Source: Nocardia neocaledoniensis
GTDB lineage: Bacteria > Actinomycetota > Actinomycetes > Mycobacteriales > Mycobacteriaceae
Length of the DNA: 64,000 nucleotides
Assembly (NCBI RefSeq): GCF_003182135.1
Contig: NZ_QGTL01000001.1
Span: 682,001 to 746,000 of the forward strand
Reading direction: 5' to 3'
The notes beneath the pieces were generated by a model. It saw nothing but the letters and a program-made list of their open reading frames with translations, ran no database searches and had not been told where the DNA came from. Of this stretch, positions 9,044-17,275 are shown one piece after another. The translations under genes were made by a program, and so were the position numbers. Positions within the stretch are counted from its first letter, which is position 1; every line of letters begins with the position of its first letter.

Positions 9044-9769
9044 ATGGACGCACCGGCCACGACGACCCGAGTTCCCAAGGTCTTCCTCGTTCGCACCGAG
9101 ATCGACGCCATCCTGGCCGAACTCGCCGAAGGCGATCCGGTGCCCTCCGAACGCGACCTCGCCGCCAGGTTCGGCGTCGCCCGCGAGACGGTGCGCCAAG
9201 CACTGCGAGAGCTGCTGGTGGAGGGCAGGATTCGCCGACAGGGCCGGGGTACGGTCGTCTCCAGGCCGAAGCTCACCCAGCCGCTGTCGCTGCGCTCCTA
9301 CACCGAGGGCGCGCTCAGCCTCGGCCGCACACCGGGCCGCATCGTGGTCGCCTGGGAGGACGTCCCCGCCGACGCGGAGACCGCCACCGACCTGGAGCTG
9401 GAACCCGGCACCCTGGTCATGCATCTGGAACGCGTACTGCTCGCCGACGGTGAGCGCATCGGGCTGGAGAGCACCTACCTGCCCCTGCACCGCTTCGCCG
9501 ACCTGCGCGGCGGCTATGACCCGACGACCTCGCTGTACGCGGCGATCCGGGCGACCGGCGTCGAATTCGCCGGCGCGCGCGAACGGATCGAGACGGTACT
9601 CGCCGCGCCGCGCGAGGCCGGTCTGCTGGAATGCACGACGGCGCTGCCGATGCTGCTGCTGCACCGGCGCAGCGTCGATGCGGAGGGAGCGCCCATCGAA
9701 CGGGTGCGCTCGCTGTACCGGGGTGACAGGATCGCCTTCGAGGCGCTGCTGTCACCCGAGCACACGTGA
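9044..9769 (+). CDS. GntR-family (HutC subfamily) regulator of the phosphonate locus
   Basis: This 241-residue transcription factor has an N-terminal winged helix (GDPVPSERDLAARFGVARE then TVRQALRELLVEGRIRRQG) preceded by a 20-residue extension. Its C-terminal half resembles the UTRA ligand domain, with LARVLLADGERI-like strands, LESTYLP and the final LYRGDRIAFEA. It is divergent from the aminophosphonate genes and separated by 96 bases containing two HutC-type palindromes. It therefore probably represses that cluster and itself until a phosphonate or a metabolite binds. The ligand is not shown by the sequence. Confidence 0.88.
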   Translation: MDAPATTTRVPKVFLVRTEIDAILAELAEGDPVPSERDLAARFGVARETVRQALRELLVEGRIRRQGRGTVVSRPKLTQPLSLRSYTEGALSLGRTPGRIVVAWEDVPADAETATDLELEPGTLVMHLERVLLADGERIGLESTYLPLHRFADLRGGYDPTTSLYAAIRATGVEFAGARERIETVLAAPREAGLLECTTALPMLLLHRRSVDAEGAPIERVRSLYRGDRIAFEALLSPEHT

Positions 9770-9774
9770 CGGAA

Positions 9775-10218
9775 CTACTGCTCGGGCAGCCTTCGCCTGC
9801 CGCCCGCCACATCGGTGACGAGGTCGGTGTAGCCGTCGACCAGTTCGGCGAGGTGGTACCAGTGCTTATGCGTGCTGTCGCTGCGCACCCCGTCCAGATC
9901 GATGGCCTGGTTGGCGTCGACCCAGCTGCGCGCCATCCGGTCGACCACGGCGCCCAGGCTCTCCGTGTGCAGTGACGCTCCGCTGCGGTGCAGCGGGATC
10001 TCCTGCACGATCCAGTCGTTGATGTCGTCGACGAGTTCGCTGCGGCGGCAGTCGATCTCGGCGATCAACGCGGCGTCACGCACCTGTGCCCGCCGCTCGT
10101 GCAGCTCGGCGAGCGCATGCGCCGAGCGCAACAATTCACGATCCTGAAAACGCCTGCCCTGGAATGCGCACAACAATTGCGGCGCAGTCGGCAGTACCCC
10201 CATCACCGGCGCGCTCAT
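9775..10218 (-). CDS. DUF4254 domain protein
   Basis: This 147-residue soluble protein is of unknown function. It is mostly alpha-helical by appearance. It carries the family hallmarks LGAVVDRMARSWVDAN, a preceding WIVQEIP segment and the C-terminal LAELVDGYTDLV. A second, divergent copy of the same family lies at 12348-12839, so two DUF4254 genes flank an XRE regulator and a thioesterase. It ends convergently, 5 bases from the GntR stop. The start at ATG 10218 is weakly supported; ATG 10203 is an alternative. No catalytic role is known for the family. Confidence 0.75.
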   Translation of the reverse strand: MSAPVMGVLPTAPQLLCAFQGRRFQDRELLRSAHALAELHERRAQVRDAALIAEIDCRRSELVDDINDWIVQEIPLHRSGASLHTESLGAVVDRMARSWVDANQAIDLDGVRSDSTHKHWYHLAELVDGYTDLVTDVAGGRRRLPEQ

Positions 10219-10350
10219 CGCAACGCCCCGAATTCACCCGACACCCAAGATTTGTGTACCAACATGATTGGCTCTCGATTCGGTTATCCCGGTCTTCTGT
10301 TCGGATTGCTCGCAACCAGGCTATCTGGATCATGCTCGCTCCCATGGCGA

Positions 10351-10366
10351 AACGCAAGATTGCGTT
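10351..10366. promoter_or_regulatory. Palindrome AACGCAA-GA-TTGCGTT in a divergent intergenic region
   Basis: A perfect 7-bp inverted repeat with a 2-base spacer lies midway in the 280-base, comparatively AT-rich region between the divergent DUF4254 and XRE/DUF5753 genes. A similar ACGCAA-CAA-TTGCGT sits at 15090-15104. It looks like a dimeric regulator site; the adjacent XRE protein is the obvious candidate, but this is inference. Confidence 0.45.
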
Positions 10367-10498
10367 GTCACTCCTGCAGTAAAGCCACCCTGACAGAAGC
10401 TGTGGTCACATCGAGCCCATCAGGGCCGTTCGCGTGACATCCGGGCCGCACAGCGCAATAATGCGAATCACCAAGCGCGCCAGAGGCGAAGGGGAACC

Positions 10499-11380
10499 AT
10501 GGCAGGCAAGCGCACGACACTGACCGTCCGGCTCCGTCGGCTCGCCGCGATGCTCCGCGAGTTGCGCGAAAGCGCCGGGCTCACCAAGGAAGATGTCAGC
10601 GCTCGTACCGGCATCAACGTGACCACGCTCTATCGCATCGAAATGGCTCAGGCCCGCCCGCAGCGCCGCACTCTCGGCGCGATGCTCGACCTGTATCAGG
10701 TCACCGACAAAACACGCGAAGAAGCGCTGAGCCTGCTCACCGACGCACTCAAACCGGGGATGTCACACGCCTACGAAGGCGCGCTCTCCGATGTGTACGC
10801 CACCTACATCAACTTCGAGGCGGAAGCACTCTCCGCGCGCCAGTACCAGACCTCGACTGTGCCCGGCCTGCTGCAGACCTTCGACTACGCCGCCGCGGTG
10901 ATCGACACCTCGATGCCGCGCCTCGACGCGTCGGTGATGGAGAGCAGGGCCAAGGCCAGGATGGACCGCGCGGTCAACCTGACCAAGGACGACCCGCTGG
11001 AGCTGTGGGTGGTGATGGACGAGGCGGCGATCCGCAGGGTCGTCGGCGGCCCGGCGACGATGATCGGCCAGCTCGACCGGCTGCTGCTCGAGACCAAGCG
11101 CAAGAACGTGATCCTGCAGGTGCTGCCCTTCGACGCGGGCGCGCACCCCGGCATGGCCGGTTCGTTCACCCTGCTCGATTTCCGCAACCCGGTCGACCCC
11201 GAGCTGGTGTACGTGGAGAGCATGTCGGTGCACGATCTGGTGGAAGGCCACTCCGAGATCCGCCGGTTCGGCGTGATCTTCGACCAGCTGCGCGCCATGG
11301 CGCTGAGCCCGCGCGACTCGGCCGCGCTGATCCAGCAGGCCCGCGACGACATCGCCGCGCGCGCCGAGCAGCAGAAATAG
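10499..11380 (+). CDS. XRE-family regulator with DUF5753 domain
   Basis: This 293-residue regulator is of a type abundant in Nocardia and Streptomyces. An N-terminal helix-turn-helix occupies about residues 10-70 (LRELRESAGLTKEDVSART then GINVTTLYRIEMAQARP). The rest matches DUF5753: FEAEALSARQYQTSTVPGL, LDASVMESRAKARM, the signature LWVVMDEAAIRRVVGG, and LQVLPFDAGAHPGMAGSF. ATG 10499 follows AGGGGAACC. Proteins like this often control secondary metabolism or development, frequently with a small partner protein. No typical DUF397 partner is adjacent; a DUF4254 gene lies divergent upstream. It ends 3 bases from the convergent thioesterase stop. Confidence 0.88.
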   Translation: MAGKRTTLTVRLRRLAAMLRELRESAGLTKEDVSARTGINVTTLYRIEMAQARPQRRTLGAMLDLYQVTDKTREEALSLLTDALKPGMSHAYEGALSDVYATYINFEAEALSARQYQTSTVPGLLQTFDYAAAVIDTSMPRLDASVMESRAKARMDRAVNLTKDDPLELWVVMDEAAIRRVVGGPATMIGQLDRLLLETKRKNVILQVLPFDAGAHPGMAGSFTLLDFRNPVDPELVYVESMSVHDLVEGHSEIRRFGVIFDQLRAMALSPRDSAALIQQARDDIAARAEQQK

Positions 11381-11383
11381 CGG

Positions 11384-12295
11384 TCAGCGGGCCGATCGCA
11401 CCGGCGGCTCGGCCATCGCGAGCGCCTCGGCGATCGCCGGCATGCAGACCGGGTCGAGCAGTTCGTCGTGGGTGGCGTCGAGCACGATCGCGGTGACGGT
11501 GCCGTCGGCATAGGGCCGCCAGTTCCGCCGTACCGCGGCGGGATCCACCGCGGGCGTGCGGCCCGCGACGACGACCGTCATGTCGCCGGGCAGGATCGCC
11601 GGTTCGTGCCCGGCCGTCAGCCGCGCCGCCGCCCCGGCCGCCGCGGCGATGCGGTCGAGGTCGGCGCCGGTGAGTTCGATGGTTCCGGCGAGCGCGGACA
11701 CCACGAGAGCGGCCGTCTCCTCGGTGGTGTGGCCGCCGGTCTCCGGGCCCGTGCCCAACACCGAACCGAATCCGGCCACGAACTCCCCCGCGGTCGGGCC
11801 GGATTCCGCGACGACGCCCGGCCTTCCGGGATCGGCGCCGAGCACGACGAGCCGGAGCTCTTCGCCCGAGGCACGCAGCACCCGCGCGATCTCGTGCGCG
11901 ACGAACCCGCCCGCGGACCAGCCGACCAGCTGATACGGACCGTGCGGCGCGACCCGCCGGATCTCGGCGACATACCGGGCGGCGCCATCGCGCACCGTGC
12001 GCGGTGGCGGGCCGTCGGACGCCGCGAGGGGCGGCTGCAATCCGTAGACCGGAACGGCCGGGTCGAGGTGCCCGAGCAGTGCGGCGAAGCTCCAGGCGAG
12101 CACCGCCTCCCCCGCCAGACAGAACAGGGGCGTGCCGACGACCGGCCCGCCGCGTGGGCGCAGAGGCAACACGACCGACAGCGCCGCGGCGCCTGCGCGC
12201 CCGTCGCCGGCGGGCTCGGCCGCACAGTCGCGTCGGCGCGGCCACGCGCACGCCGGGTCCCCCGGGGAACCGTCCGTGTCGCCGTGCGTGCTCAC
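11384..12295 (-). CDS. Stand-alone thioesterase (NRPS/PKS thioesterase-domain family, alpha/beta hydrolase)
   Basis: This 303-residue alpha/beta hydrolase is related to the thioesterase domains that release products from peptide and polyketide synthases. The nucleophile elbow GWSAGG (in YQLVGWSAGGFVAHE) and a C-terminal histidine in LDATHDELL are present. The oxyanion segment near the start reads PLFCLAGEAVLAW, where relatives usually have His-Pro-x-x-Gly. About 45 low-complexity residues precede the domain. I chose GTG 12295; longer frames run into unconserved sequence. No synthase is encoded in the window, so the enzyme either acts in trans or has a different substrate. Confidence 0.75.
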   Translation of the reverse strand: MSTHGDTDGSPGDPACAWPRRRDCAAEPAGDGRAGAAALSVVLPLRPRGGPVVGTPLFCLAGEAVLAWSFAALLGHLDPAVPVYGLQPPLAASDGPPPRTVRDGAARYVAEIRRVAPHGPYQLVGWSAGGFVAHEIARVLRASGEELRLVVLGADPGRPGVVAESGPTAGEFVAGFGSVLGTGPETGGHTTEETAALVVSALAGTIELTGADLDRIAAAAGAAARLTAGHEPAILPGDMTVVVAGRTPAVDPAAVRRNWRPYADGTVTAIVLDATHDELLDPVCMPAIAEALAMAEPPVRSAR

Positions 12296-12347
12296 ACCAC
12301 AGGATACGTCGGCCGAAACAGGGAACGTGCCAACACTTTCCGGGGCA

Positions 12348-12839
12348 TCAGTAGGTATGCGCGGGCAGGCGGCAAACGCCGGCGCACAGATCGTCGACCA
12401 GCCGCTGATAGCTGTCGGCGAGATCGTCGAGGCGCACCCACTCGTCGTAGTAGACCGCCTCGGGCGCACCGGACAGCGCGCCGAAGGCCTGGGCACTGTG
12501 CCCGGCCATCCGGTCCACCAGCCCGCCGAGGGTCTCACAGTGCTCGTCGGCCGCGGCGTGGGGCACCGGCGCCGCCAGGATGGCCCAGCGGTCGATGGCA
12601 CGCATGAGCCGGGTCCGCCGTCGCTCGAGGGCGGCCGCCTCGCTCAGCGGCGTCCGCTCCCGTAGTTCGTGCAGCACGGCCAGCTCGCCCGCGGCGTCGA
12701 GCAGGGGGTGGTCATCGTGTGGCAAACCACGCACGGCCGCCAGGATCAGATCGCGTCCGGGCAGCAGCCTCGCCGGTTCCGCGCGCCGCGTCGCACCGCT
12801 GCCCGCCGAACCGACGACGTCATCGCTCGAAACCTTCAT
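12348..12839 (-). CDS. DUF4254 domain protein, second copy
   Basis: This 163-residue soluble protein is of unknown function. It shares with the gene at 9775-10218 the block LGGLVDRMAGHSAQAF, a preceding Arg/Asp-rich helix (LERRRTRLMRAIDRW) and a C-terminal LDDLADSYQRLVDDL. ATG 12839 is preceded by GGAGGTAGCCGG, an excellent ribosome binding site, which decides the start against an upstream open stretch. It lies 52 bases before the thioesterase start on the same strand, so the two may form an operon. Confidence 0.77.
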   Translation of the reverse strand: MKVSSDDVVGSAGSGATRRAEPARLLPGRDLILAAVRGLPHDDHPLLDAAGELAVLHELRERTPLSEAAALERRRTRLMRAIDRWAILAAPVPHAAADEHCETLGGLVDRMAGHSAQAFGALSGAPEAVYYDEWVRLDDLADSYQRLVDDLCAGVCRLPAHTY

Positions 12840-12966
12840 CCGGCTACCTCCGATCGGGCACGACACCACGGGTGCGGGTGTCCTCGCGTGCGGCGGAACG
12901 ACGCCGTCGCCGCGCGGGTCACGCGCCTCGGGCAATCATCCCGCCACCACTGTCCCGTACATCGTT

Positions 12967-13000
12967 GCCAGGCGGAACGAAATCGGTCATTCCGCCTGGC
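12967..13000 (-). terminator. Hairpin terminator after the TIGR03118-like gene
   Basis: A perfect 11-bp inverted repeat, GCCAGGCGGAA ... TTCCGCCTGGC, with a 12-base loop lies 3 bases beyond the stop codon at 13004. It has no clear T-run, as is usual in high-GC actinobacteria. Confidence 0.65.
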
Positions 13001-13003
13001 CGA

Positions 13004-14350
13004 TCACTGCACGCGCAGGCTGCCGAACAGGCCGTCCTTCGCGTCCGCGGGCCCCGCCGTGAAGTAGAGCGCGTTCGCGTCGCCGAGGGTGTCGCCGTTG
13101 CCGAAGCGCAGCGCCAGCAGGCCGGGGATCTCGACGGGCTTCGCCTCGTCGTCGCGCAGGTAGTCCACGAAGGTGCCGGTGGTGTCGTCGTAGGCGAGCA
13201 CGCGGCCGAGGCCGCCGAAGTTGCCGACGAGCAGCTTGCCCGAGAGCGCGCCGAAGTTCGACGGCGCGATCGCCACGCCCCACGGCGCATTGAGCCTGCC
13301 GCCGTCGTCGATGATGCGCACGAGCTTGCCCGCCGCGTCGAACTCGGCGAGCTTGCCCCGGTCCGGCTTGCCGCTCGCGGACTTGTCGGCCGCGGCGTCG
13401 AGCAGGGCCGCCTCCCCCTTCGCGAACTTCTTCGGGTCCTTGCCGTCGGGCTCGGTCACGGCGTAGGAGACGAAGACGCGGCTGCCCACGGTGGTGACGT
13501 TGAACGGCGCCGGATCACCGGGCACCACCTTCTTGCCCTTCTCCGGAGTGGCCGGATCGATCACCTCGCCGGTGGCGAAGGGGTTGGCGAAACCGGTGGT
13601 GGCCACCGGCTGCCAGAACTTGTCGAAGGTGCGGATCTGCGGGTCGGCGCCGAAGTCGGCGGCCAGCAACTTGTCGCCGGCGGGGGCGAGCGCGATGCCG
13701 AAGAACGACATGCCCTGCGCCGAGCCGTCGAAGACCTGGTTGGCGCCGCCGTCACGGCGCACGGTCACCCCGTCGGGCGCCTGTTCGGTCCAGGCCGAGA
13801 GCTTGCCGGAGTCGGTGGCGAGGATGAACCGCGCGGAGCCGCCGAGGGGCACGGGCATACCGTCGACGTCGACCCACTGGTCGCGCACGCCGAACAGGTC
13901 GGAGTTGATCGGGGCCGGGTTGAACACCACACCGGTGACCTTGCCCGCGCTCTTGTCGGAGGTGTCGGCGTCGGCGCCGGGCACCCCGACGAGCTTGAAC
14001 TGGTCCTGGGCGAGCTTCTGCAGCTTCTGCTCCGAGGAGGTGTGCACGTCACCGACGAACTGGAACGACTTGCCGCCCGCGCCGACCCAGAAGTGACCGC
14101 CCGCGCCCTTGGGCCGGTCGGCCAGCCCCCATGCGTTGACCATCTCGGGGAACGTGAACTGGGCGTGATAGGAGTCCTTGTTCGCCGCCAGGTTCGTCTG
14201 GCTGTAGCGGTTGCCCTCGACCGCGGTGACCCCGTCGCCGCCGGACTCGTTCCCCGAGCACGCGGTGGCGAGCACCAGCACCGCGCCGACCACCACACCG
14301 CGCATCAGCCCGGACCGCACTCCGCGAGTACCCCGCACATGTCCGTTCAC
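13004..14350 (-). CDS. TIGR03118-family secreted lipoprotein (beta-propeller-like)
   Basis: This exported protein has about 448 residues. The signal sequence is Arg-rich and then hydrophobic (MRGVVVGAVLVLA), with a lipobox ending TAC-S. The mature part shows repeated beta-strand and loop units typical of a propeller: NAWGLADRPKGAGGHFWVG, FFGIALAPAGDKLLAADFG, LNAPWGVAIAPSNFG and LLVGNFGGLGRVLAYD. This corresponds to the TIGR03118 family of unknown function. GTG 14350 follows AGAAGGAAC and is the preferred start; GTG 14368 is also open. It stands alone, bounded by a terminator hairpin downstream and a divergent nitrobindin-like gene upstream. Confidence 0.82.
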   Translation of the reverse strand: MNGHVRGTRGVRSGLMRGVVVGAVLVLATACSGNESGGDGVTAVEGNRYSQTNLAANKDSYHAQFTFPEMVNAWGLADRPKGAGGHFWVGAGGKSFQFVGDVHTSSEQKLQKLAQDQFKLVGVPGADADTSDKSAGKVTGVVFNPAPINSDLFGVRDQWVDVDGMPVPLGGSARFILATDSGKLSAWTEQAPDGVTVRRDGGANQVFDGSAQGMSFFGIALAPAGDKLLAADFGADPQIRTFDKFWQPVATTGFANPFATGEVIDPATPEKGKKVVPGDPAPFNVTTVGSRVFVSYAVTEPDGKDPKKFAKGEAALLDAAADKSASGKPDRGKLAEFDAAGKLVRIIDDGGRLNAPWGVAIAPSNFGALSGKLLVGNFGGLGRVLAYDDTTGTFVDYLRDDEAKPVEIPGLLALRFGNGDTLGDANALYFTAGPADAKDGLFGSLRVQ

Positions 14351-14466
14351 GTTCCTTCTCCCTTTCACCCTGCGCCGGACGGCGTTTCAGGCGACGCTGA
14401 CCTTAGCCTGACCGTGGCGTCGGCGTGGCGTGACCGTCACCTCGGGGGCAGGTCTAGGCTGTCGCC

Positions 14467-14964
14467 GTGGTCGAACCAGCTCCGCCCGTCGCCCCGCATC
14501 CCGATATCGCCGCCCTCGCCCCGCTGCTCGGCAGCTGGCGCGGTCGCGGTCACGGTGAGTACCCGACCATCGCGCCGTTCGACTACCTCGAGGAGATCAC
14601 CTTCGGGCACCTCGGCAGGCCGTTCCTGACCTACCGGCAGCGCACGAAGGCCGCCGACGACGGCAGGCCGCTGCACGCCGAGACCGGCTACCTGCGCTGC
14701 CCGGCGCCCGGCCGCGTCGAACTGCTGCTCGCGCACCCCACCGGGATCACCGAGATCTGCGAGGGCACGATCACCGAAACGGTCGACGGAATTCGGCTCG
14801 AACTGAACTCGACGAATATCGGGCTGAGCGGATCGGCGAAACAGGTTACCGCCGTGGGACGCTCATTCCACGTCACCGGCGAAACCATCGACTACACGTT
14901 GCGCATGGCCGCCGTCGGCGAAACACTTCAACACCATCTGGCCGCGACTCTGCAACGTTCGTGA
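14467..14964 (+). CDS. Nitrobindin-like heme-binding beta-barrel (FABP-like)
   Basis: This 165-residue protein belongs to the THAP4/nitrobindin family, a 10-stranded barrel that binds ferric heme and, in studied members, nitric oxide or peroxynitrite. The diagnostic N-terminal sequence GSWRGRGHGEYPTI is present near residue 22, followed by YLEEITFGHLGRPFLTYRQ and LHAETGYLR. A candidate proximal heme histidine lies in the C-terminal strand region (LQHHLAATL). The start is GTG 14467. The gene is divergent from the lipoprotein gene and has no operon partner. Confidence 0.85.
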   Translation: MVEPAPPVAPHPDIAALAPLLGSWRGRGHGEYPTIAPFDYLEEITFGHLGRPFLTYRQRTKAADDGRPLHAETGYLRCPAPGRVELLLAHPTGITEICEGTITETVDGIRLELNSTNIGLSGSAKQVTAVGRSFHVTGETIDYTLRMAAVGETLQHHLAATLQRS

Positions 14965-15089
14965 CCGCGGCCGAATTCGGTTAATTACCCACACAGAGCC
15001 ACTGAGCTGCGCGTTCGCGTGATCGATACCGATCATTCACCTTTTCATCACGGGCGGATAGCGATTGTGTTCGAACGCGCCCGCACATA

Positions 15090-15104
15090 ACGCAACAATT
15101 GCGT
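15090..15104. promoter_or_regulatory. Palindrome ACGCAA-CAA-TTGCGT
   Basis: A 6-bp inverted repeat with a 3-base spacer lies in the 270-base region upstream of the small exported peptide. It resembles the palindrome at 10351-10366 except for spacer length. I see no gene in this region. Confidence 0.4.
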
Positions 15105-15234
15105 GACGCTTGCCGCTGCCGTCTGTCGCACCGGCGCCGACCGCTCTACGGTTCTACCCACAGCAAACCTCCAGAACACAGACGAAAGGCTGCCCGGGAA
15201 AGCACGTCGATACCCTGGACGAGGGAGACGAAAC

Positions 15235-15426
15235 ATGAGGCGTTCCACTCTGATTCTGACCACTGCCGGAATGATCCTCGGCGGCGCGGCCGCCATCGAC
15301 CTGCTCGACCGCGCGAGTACCAGCGCCGCGCCCGAGCCCGTCGCCAGTTACGGGGTCCTGCACGAAGCGGCCACCGACCACTCCGACAGCGGCTCCCTCG
15401 CGGTGGTGTGGGCGGCCATTCAGTAG
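15235..15426 (+). CDS. Small exported peptide, 63 aa, unknown
   Basis: A short open frame starts at ATG 15235 behind GAGGGAGACG. It encodes a clear signal peptide (MRRSTLILTTAGMILGGAAA), then a 40-residue tail ending VVWAAIQ. I recognise no domain. Its stop overlaps the stop of the convergent penicillin-binding gene by 7 bases. The good ribosome binding site and signal sequence argue that it is real. Confidence 0.55.
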   Translation: MRRSTLILTTAGMILGGAAAIDLLDRASTSAAPEPVASYGVLHEAATDHSDSGSLAVVWAAIQ

Positions 15427-17210
15427 CCGGGTGGCAGCGCGGCGAACATGTCCCTCGTCACGGCGACGGCGTTGTCCGAGCTGCCGCCCTTCACCAGCAG
15501 GGTCGCGAACGCCATGTCGCCCCGGTAGCCGACGAACCACGAGTGTGATCCACCGTCGACCTCGGCCTCACCGGTCTTGCCGTACACCTCGCCCTGGTCC
15601 CTGATCCGTTCGGCGGTGCCGCCGGTGACCACCATGCGCATCATCGCGCGCAAGCCCTCGACCACGTCCTGGTCGATCGCGGGCCGGTCACCGGTGACCT
15701 CGGTGGGGCGGCCCGCGATCAGATACGGCACCGGCGCCGAGCCGTGCGCGACCGCGGCCGCCATCACCGCCATCCCGAACGGGCTCACCACCACCCGGCC
15801 CTGCCCGATGCCGTCCTCGGCGCGCTGCACGAGATCTTCGGCGGGGGGCACCGAGCCCGACATGGTCGGCAGCCCTTCCACCGCGTAGTCCTGTCCGACG
15901 CCCAGCCGGGCGGCGGCCTCGGTGAGTGCGGTCGGTTCGAGCCTGCTGGCCAGGCGCGCGAAGGTGGTGTTGCACGAGCGCTCGTAGGCGTTGGCCATCG
16001 GCACCTCGCCGACGGTGAAGAGGTTGTAGTTGGGGATCGTGCGCTCCCCGATGGTGATCCGGCTCGGGCAGGGCAGCACCGTCTCCGGCGTCGCGATGCC
16101 GGCGGCCATCGCGGCCGACGCCGTCACCGTCTTGAAGATCGAGCCCGGCGGGTACTGGCCGCTGGTGGCGACGGGTCCGTCGCGGTCGGCCGCCTTGTTC
16201 TGCGCGACCGCCAGGATCGCCCCGGTCGACGGACGGATCACCACCATCATCGTCTGCTCGGTGCGCAGATCCACCGCGTGCTGCGCGGAGTTCTGCACGA
16301 ACCGATCGATGCTGAGCGCGAACGAGGGCGCGGGCTGGGCCGGAACCTCGTGCAGGACATCGAGATCGGCGCCGTTGGCATTGCGGGTGACCACGCTCCA
16401 GCCCGCCTTGCCGTCGACCTCGGCGATCACCGTCTTGCGGACCTGGGTGAGCAGGTCGGGCGCGAACTTGCGGTCGGTGGGCACCATGTCCCACTCCTGG
16501 GTCAGCGTGACGCCGGGCAGGCCGATCAGCTCGCTGCCGATGGTCTCCGCCTCGTACTCGCTGAGCAGGATCACCGTGGACGCTCCGCCGGACCGGCGCG
16601 CCGCGTCCAGGATCGACTGTGGGGTGTAGGCGACGGGATCGATGCGGCTCAGAGCCGCGGCGAGCGCACCGGCGACCCGATCAGGCTCCGGCGCGGCCGC
16701 CACGTCGAAGCGCACCCGCGACACCTTGCCTGGCACCAGCACATCGCTGCCCGCCGACTCGTTGACCCTGGCCCGGGGCGCGGGTGCGGTGCGCAGCTCC
16801 ATGCTCTGGGTGTCGCCGAGCTTGGGGTGGATGTCGGCCGAGGTCCAGCGCACCAGCCAGCGACCGCCGCTGCGTCCCATCTGCAGTTCGCCGGTGTAGG
16901 TCCACTGGCGGCCCTTGGGCAGGGTCCAGGCGTAGGTGTAGTCGACGGTCGCGGTGTCCCCCTGCACGCGGGCGTCGCCGGTGCGGATCTCGAGTTTCTC
17001 GGCCTGCAGCGCCTGCCAGGTCGAAGTCAGTGCGGCCGTGGCCTTCTCGGGCGCGGTGGTCAAGCCGGCAGCGGCGGTGAGGTCGCGCTCGGCGAACGCC
17101 TCGGCGAAGGCTTCCGCGGCGGGGACCGGTCCCTGCGGGCCGGCCGAGCAGGCGGTCGCCGCCACCGCGAGGGCGGCCACCGCGAATGTGGTTACCATCG
17201 GTGTCCTCAT
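15420..17210 (-). CDS. Penicillin-binding lipoprotein (PBP-lipo, Rv2864c-like)
   Basis: This class B penicillin-binding protein of about 596 residues crosslinks peptidoglycan outside the membrane. It has a lipobox AATAC-S (Cys21), an NTF2-like N-terminal domain (VPAAEAFAEAFAERDLT), a dimerisation region, and a transpeptidase domain with the three active-site motifs SIFK (Ser357-Lys360), SCN (Ser412) and KTG (Lys545). The neighbourhood (GNAT, ispG, rseP, dxr) equals that of M. tuberculosis Rv2864c. Two starts are possible: ATG 17210, with a charged N-terminus but no Shine-Dalgarno, and ATG 17198, behind GAGGA. A 10-bp inverted repeat covers both. Confidence 0.92.
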   Translation of the reverse strand: MRTPMVTTFAVAALAVAATACSAGPQGPVPAAEAFAEAFAERDLTAAAGLTTAPEKATAALTSTWQALQAEKLEIRTGDARVQGDTATVDYTYAWTLPKGRQWTYTGELQMGRSGGRWLVRWTSADIHPKLGDTQSMELRTAPAPRARVNESAGSDVLVPGKVSRVRFDVAAAPEPDRVAGALAAALSRIDPVAYTPQSILDAARRSGGASTVILLSEYEAETIGSELIGLPGVTLTQEWDMVPTDRKFAPDLLTQVRKTVIAEVDGKAGWSVVTRNANGADLDVLHEVPAQPAPSFALSIDRFVQNSAQHAVDLRTEQTMMVVIRPSTGAILAVAQNKAADRDGPVATSGQYPPGSIFKTVTASAAMAAGIATPETVLPCPSRITIGERTIPNYNLFTVGEVPMANAYERSCNTTFARLASRLEPTALTEAAARLGVGQDYAVEGLPTMSGSVPPAEDLVQRAEDGIGQGRVVVSPFGMAVMAAAVAHGSAPVPYLIAGRPTEVTGDRPAIDQDVVEGLRAMMRMVVTGGTAERIRDQGEVYGKTGEAEVDGGSHSWFVGYRGDMAFATLLVKGGSSDNAVAVTRDMFAALPPGY

Positions 17211-17223
17211 CGGCACCGATGGT
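17194..17223 (-). promoter_or_regulatory. Inverted repeat over the PBP-lipo translation start
   Basis: ACCATCGGTG (17194-17203) and CACCGATGGT (17214-17223) form a perfect 10-bp stem. The 10-base loop, read on the coding strand, is CCGATGAGGA. It holds ATG 17210 and the GAGGA that would serve ATG 17198. TACCAT at 17224-17219 could be a -10 hexamer for a leaderless message starting at 17210. The structure could tune translation or be a protein site. Confidence 0.5.
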
Positions 17224-17275
17224 AGCGGCGACCGGGCGGCAAACCCCGGATGACGGCGCCGTACACGCCCGCCGA

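Noticed and set aside
12719..14629. A 636-residue plus-strand frame over the TIGR03118-like gene
   Set aside because: Shadow of the lipoprotein gene; no ribosome binding site and no recognisable sequence.
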